The translations under genes and the position numbers were made by a program. Below are positions 62,016 to 64,000 of a stretch of 64,000 nt of DNA, piece by piece. The stretch lies in contig NC_044981.1 in NCBI RefSeq assembly GCF_008728515.1, forward strand, positions 133,363,937 to 133,427,936. Reading direction: 5' to 3'. This DNA is from Papio anubis. Taxonomy: Eukaryota > Chordata > Mammalia > Primates > Cercopithecidae. How positions within the stretch are numbered: position 1 is the stretch's first letter; the number at the start of each line of letters is the position of its first letter. A model generated the notes under the pieces. The model was not told where the DNA came from and searched no databases. It saw only the letters and a list, made by a program, of their open reading frames with translations.

Positions 62016-62307
62016 TAGATATTATAAAATTATAGTGAGATAAGAATGCCTTAGATGAATAGAAGTTGATTATCTATGAAGAGGTCATGACTCATAATGA
62101 AAGATAGGATGAATAGTACATCTATCCAAACATAAAGCTGAAATAGATAAATGTCAGGCTGAAGCATCTACTTTTCCCACAGCAATTTATTACAACTAAC
62201 AAAAATGTAAAAGTACTGATGGTTATCCCTCATATTATAGTTTTGAGAGTGAAAAAAAAGAGGTGTGGATATGTTGTATAACCTACTTAAAGCCTTTGGT
62301 TAGTGCT

Positions 62308-62665
62308 TCCTTCCCTCCCTCCCTTTCTTATTTCTTCTTCCTTCCTTCCTTCCTTCCTTCTTTCCGTTTCCTTTCTTCTTTCCTCCTTCCTTTCCCTTCC
62401 TTCTTTCCTCTCTCCCTTCCCCCTTCCTTCTGCCCTTCCTTCCTTCTTTCCTTCCTTCTGCCCTTCCTTTCTTCCCTCCTCCCTCCCTCCTTTTCCTCCT
62501 TCCTTCCTTCCTCCTTCCTTCCTTCCTTCCTTCCTTCCTTCCTTCCTTCCTTCCTTCCTGCCTTCCTTCCTTCCCTCTTCTCCCTTCCTTCCTTCCCCTC
62601 CCTTCCTTCCTTCCCCTCCCTTCCTTCCCTCCCCTCTCTTCCTTCCCCGACCTTCTCTTTTTTTC
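62308..62665 (+). repeat. Polypyrimidine (TTCC)n tract
   Basis: About 358 bases of almost only C and T on the plus strand, mainly ttcc units with ccct, tttc and rare g (about ten). The core 62515-62558 is pure ttcc. It yields long meaningless open frames on both strands. Confidence 0.95.
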
Positions 62666-64000
62666 TCCCTTAAACTGCCAAGCTTTGTATTACATCTCAA
62701 TGAACATTTAGTGTTGCTCTGGTACAATTTAAATTTGAGCTGTCATTCAATTTTAACAGTTGGATTAATTCTGCCAAATAGTGCCTGCAGGCAAAAGTGA
62801 ATAGTGTTCTTATTTCCCTAAAGTATAGCTATCCCACATGGCACTTTACATAAATTAGAAACGGGTGCCCTATCTGGTCAGACACAATCAGACCACCTGA
62901 TCTATGCATAATTTAGGAAATGAGCGACACCTTTGATGGGTAATCCCTTCTCTGGTGTATAGACTTGGGATTTGGGGTGGTGAGCAAGCCTGGGATACAT
63001 GTCATCTCCACTTTGCCCCCATGTTGGTTCACAAATTGTACAAACAGTACCTAGAGGCCCTAGACACCCAGAAGAAGAAAATATTCATATTGAGCATTCA
63101 TGCATAACCATGCATAGTCATTCATATTGATTCATGCATAATCATGAATATGCATCTGTGTTTGGTGGGAGACGGAGGGTTCAATGCAGAGAATAAAGTA
63201 AGCAGTTTTGATAATAGGATCTATTAAAACATATGCTAGCATTTATTCTCACACCAATGTTTGATTGAAACAAATTGAAAATGAGTCCCCAGGATGGGCT
63301 CCTGGGTGTTGGGGGTTTGAAATGTCAATGGAAAGAAAAGCAAAGTTCCTGGAGCATTGACTAGGGCATTTGGGGATCAGCTCAGAGTGAAGATGCTCTA
63401 CCTGCAGTGGGATTTGTTGTTGTTGTTGTTTTCGGTCGGAGGAGGGCACTTCAAGCAGCATTAATGGAAAATAATACTAGGGAAGGTACAACAGCTTCAT
63501 CTAGCAGAGGATAAACCACAACGAGTTAACTGAGATATTGCTGGTAGAGGTAATTTCTGTTTCAGAACCTCACACCTTTGCCTCAAATTAGCTCTCAAAT
63601 TAAAACCCTGTTGCTTCTTGCAGTGGTGAATCTTTGGGATTTGTTTCTTCTTGGCCAGTGGTGCCTAAGAATTATCAATCAGAATCTGCCTTGAAGTTGA
63701 TCTCACATCCTTACTTATTTGGCTACATTAAGAAACAAAGTATCTAAAATGCACACTATTGCAGAGCAAGAAAAATGTTTTATTTCTTCAAGCAAAAAAC
63801 AACAAAAACAATTTTTCCCAATTTCTAAACCTGCGTGCATGTTTATTATATTTTAACAGATATTTAAGGACTAGGTTTTTTTTGGGGGGTGAGTGCGGAG
63901 AGGCATTATCTGCATTCTTTGAGTTTCTTAATTTGGGCTTTTGCCCAAAAATGGCTTCCACTTTCTCATTCATGTTAGTAGATGGCAAGAACTAACTCCT

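Larger units (their letters stand above)
57550..64000 (-). other. LAMA2 intron upstream of the first exon seen (partial)
   Basis: Contains a MER5 copy, a twin-primed L1 with an Alu inside (59265-60498), a GT run (58929-58944) and a long pyrimidine tract (62308-62665). The stretches 57550-58690, 60500-62260 and 62700-64000 show no named feature except a doubtful MIR near 61870-62015. Confidence 0.75.

Noticed and set aside
62263..62800. Long open frames of 136-165 codons on both strands
   Set aside because: They are low-complexity translations of the ttcc tract (runs of S, F, P, L or of E, G, K, R), with no domain.
1..64000. tRNA, rRNA, snRNA genes or CRISPR arrays
   Set aside because: I saw no cloverleaf box motifs, no U6-like sequence outside repeats and no regularly spaced direct repeats.

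Overview
This is primate nuclear DNA. Dimeric Alu elements of J-, S- and Y-like types, L1, L2, MIR, MER2/MER5 and MaLR/ERVL copies fill introns tens of kilobases long. The only gene I can support is a stretch of LAMA2 (laminin alpha-2, merosin), read on the minus strand. Nine consecutive exons lie at 57387-57549, 55780-55990, 47684-47800, 46528-46691, 45071-45209, 21561-21663, 7953-8069, 5790-5972 and 960-1114. They total 1352 coding bases, about 450 codons. All phases join and no exon carries a stop. The protein is the long alpha-helical coiled coil (domain II+I) that pairs with beta and gamma chains in the laminin trimer. The 3'-most exon ends in QARKQANS, just before the C-terminal LG globules, so the LG exons lie beyond position 1 and the N-terminal exons beyond 64000. 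Several residues differ from the human protein as I remember it, so I favour a non-human primate; the species cannot be fixed from this window.

Region by region: 1-8100 holds the last three exons, a MIR copy with an internal inverted duplication and a MER2 transposon. 8070-21560 is a 13.5 kb intron with old L1, a 5'-inverted (twin-primed) L1, three Alus, a 170-base imperfect inverted repeat and a close inverted Alu pair. 21664-45070 is a 23.4 kb intron with L1 fragments, a GC-rich ERV1-like LTR region, two MLT2-type LTRs and a partly deleted ERVL provirus that keeps traces of RNase H, integrase and dUTPase. 45071-57549 carries six exons between L2, MIR, MER5, MLT1 and Alu copies. 57550-64000 is intron with a second twin-primed L1 split by an Alu, and a long pyrimidine tract.

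I found no RNA gene, CRISPR array or intact foreign gene, and no convincing new biological system. The most unusual structures are local DNA rearrangements: the MIR hairpin at 6755-6961, the inverted repeat at 19374-19895 and the two inverted L1 insertions. Subfamily names and the human comparison rest on memory, not on a search.
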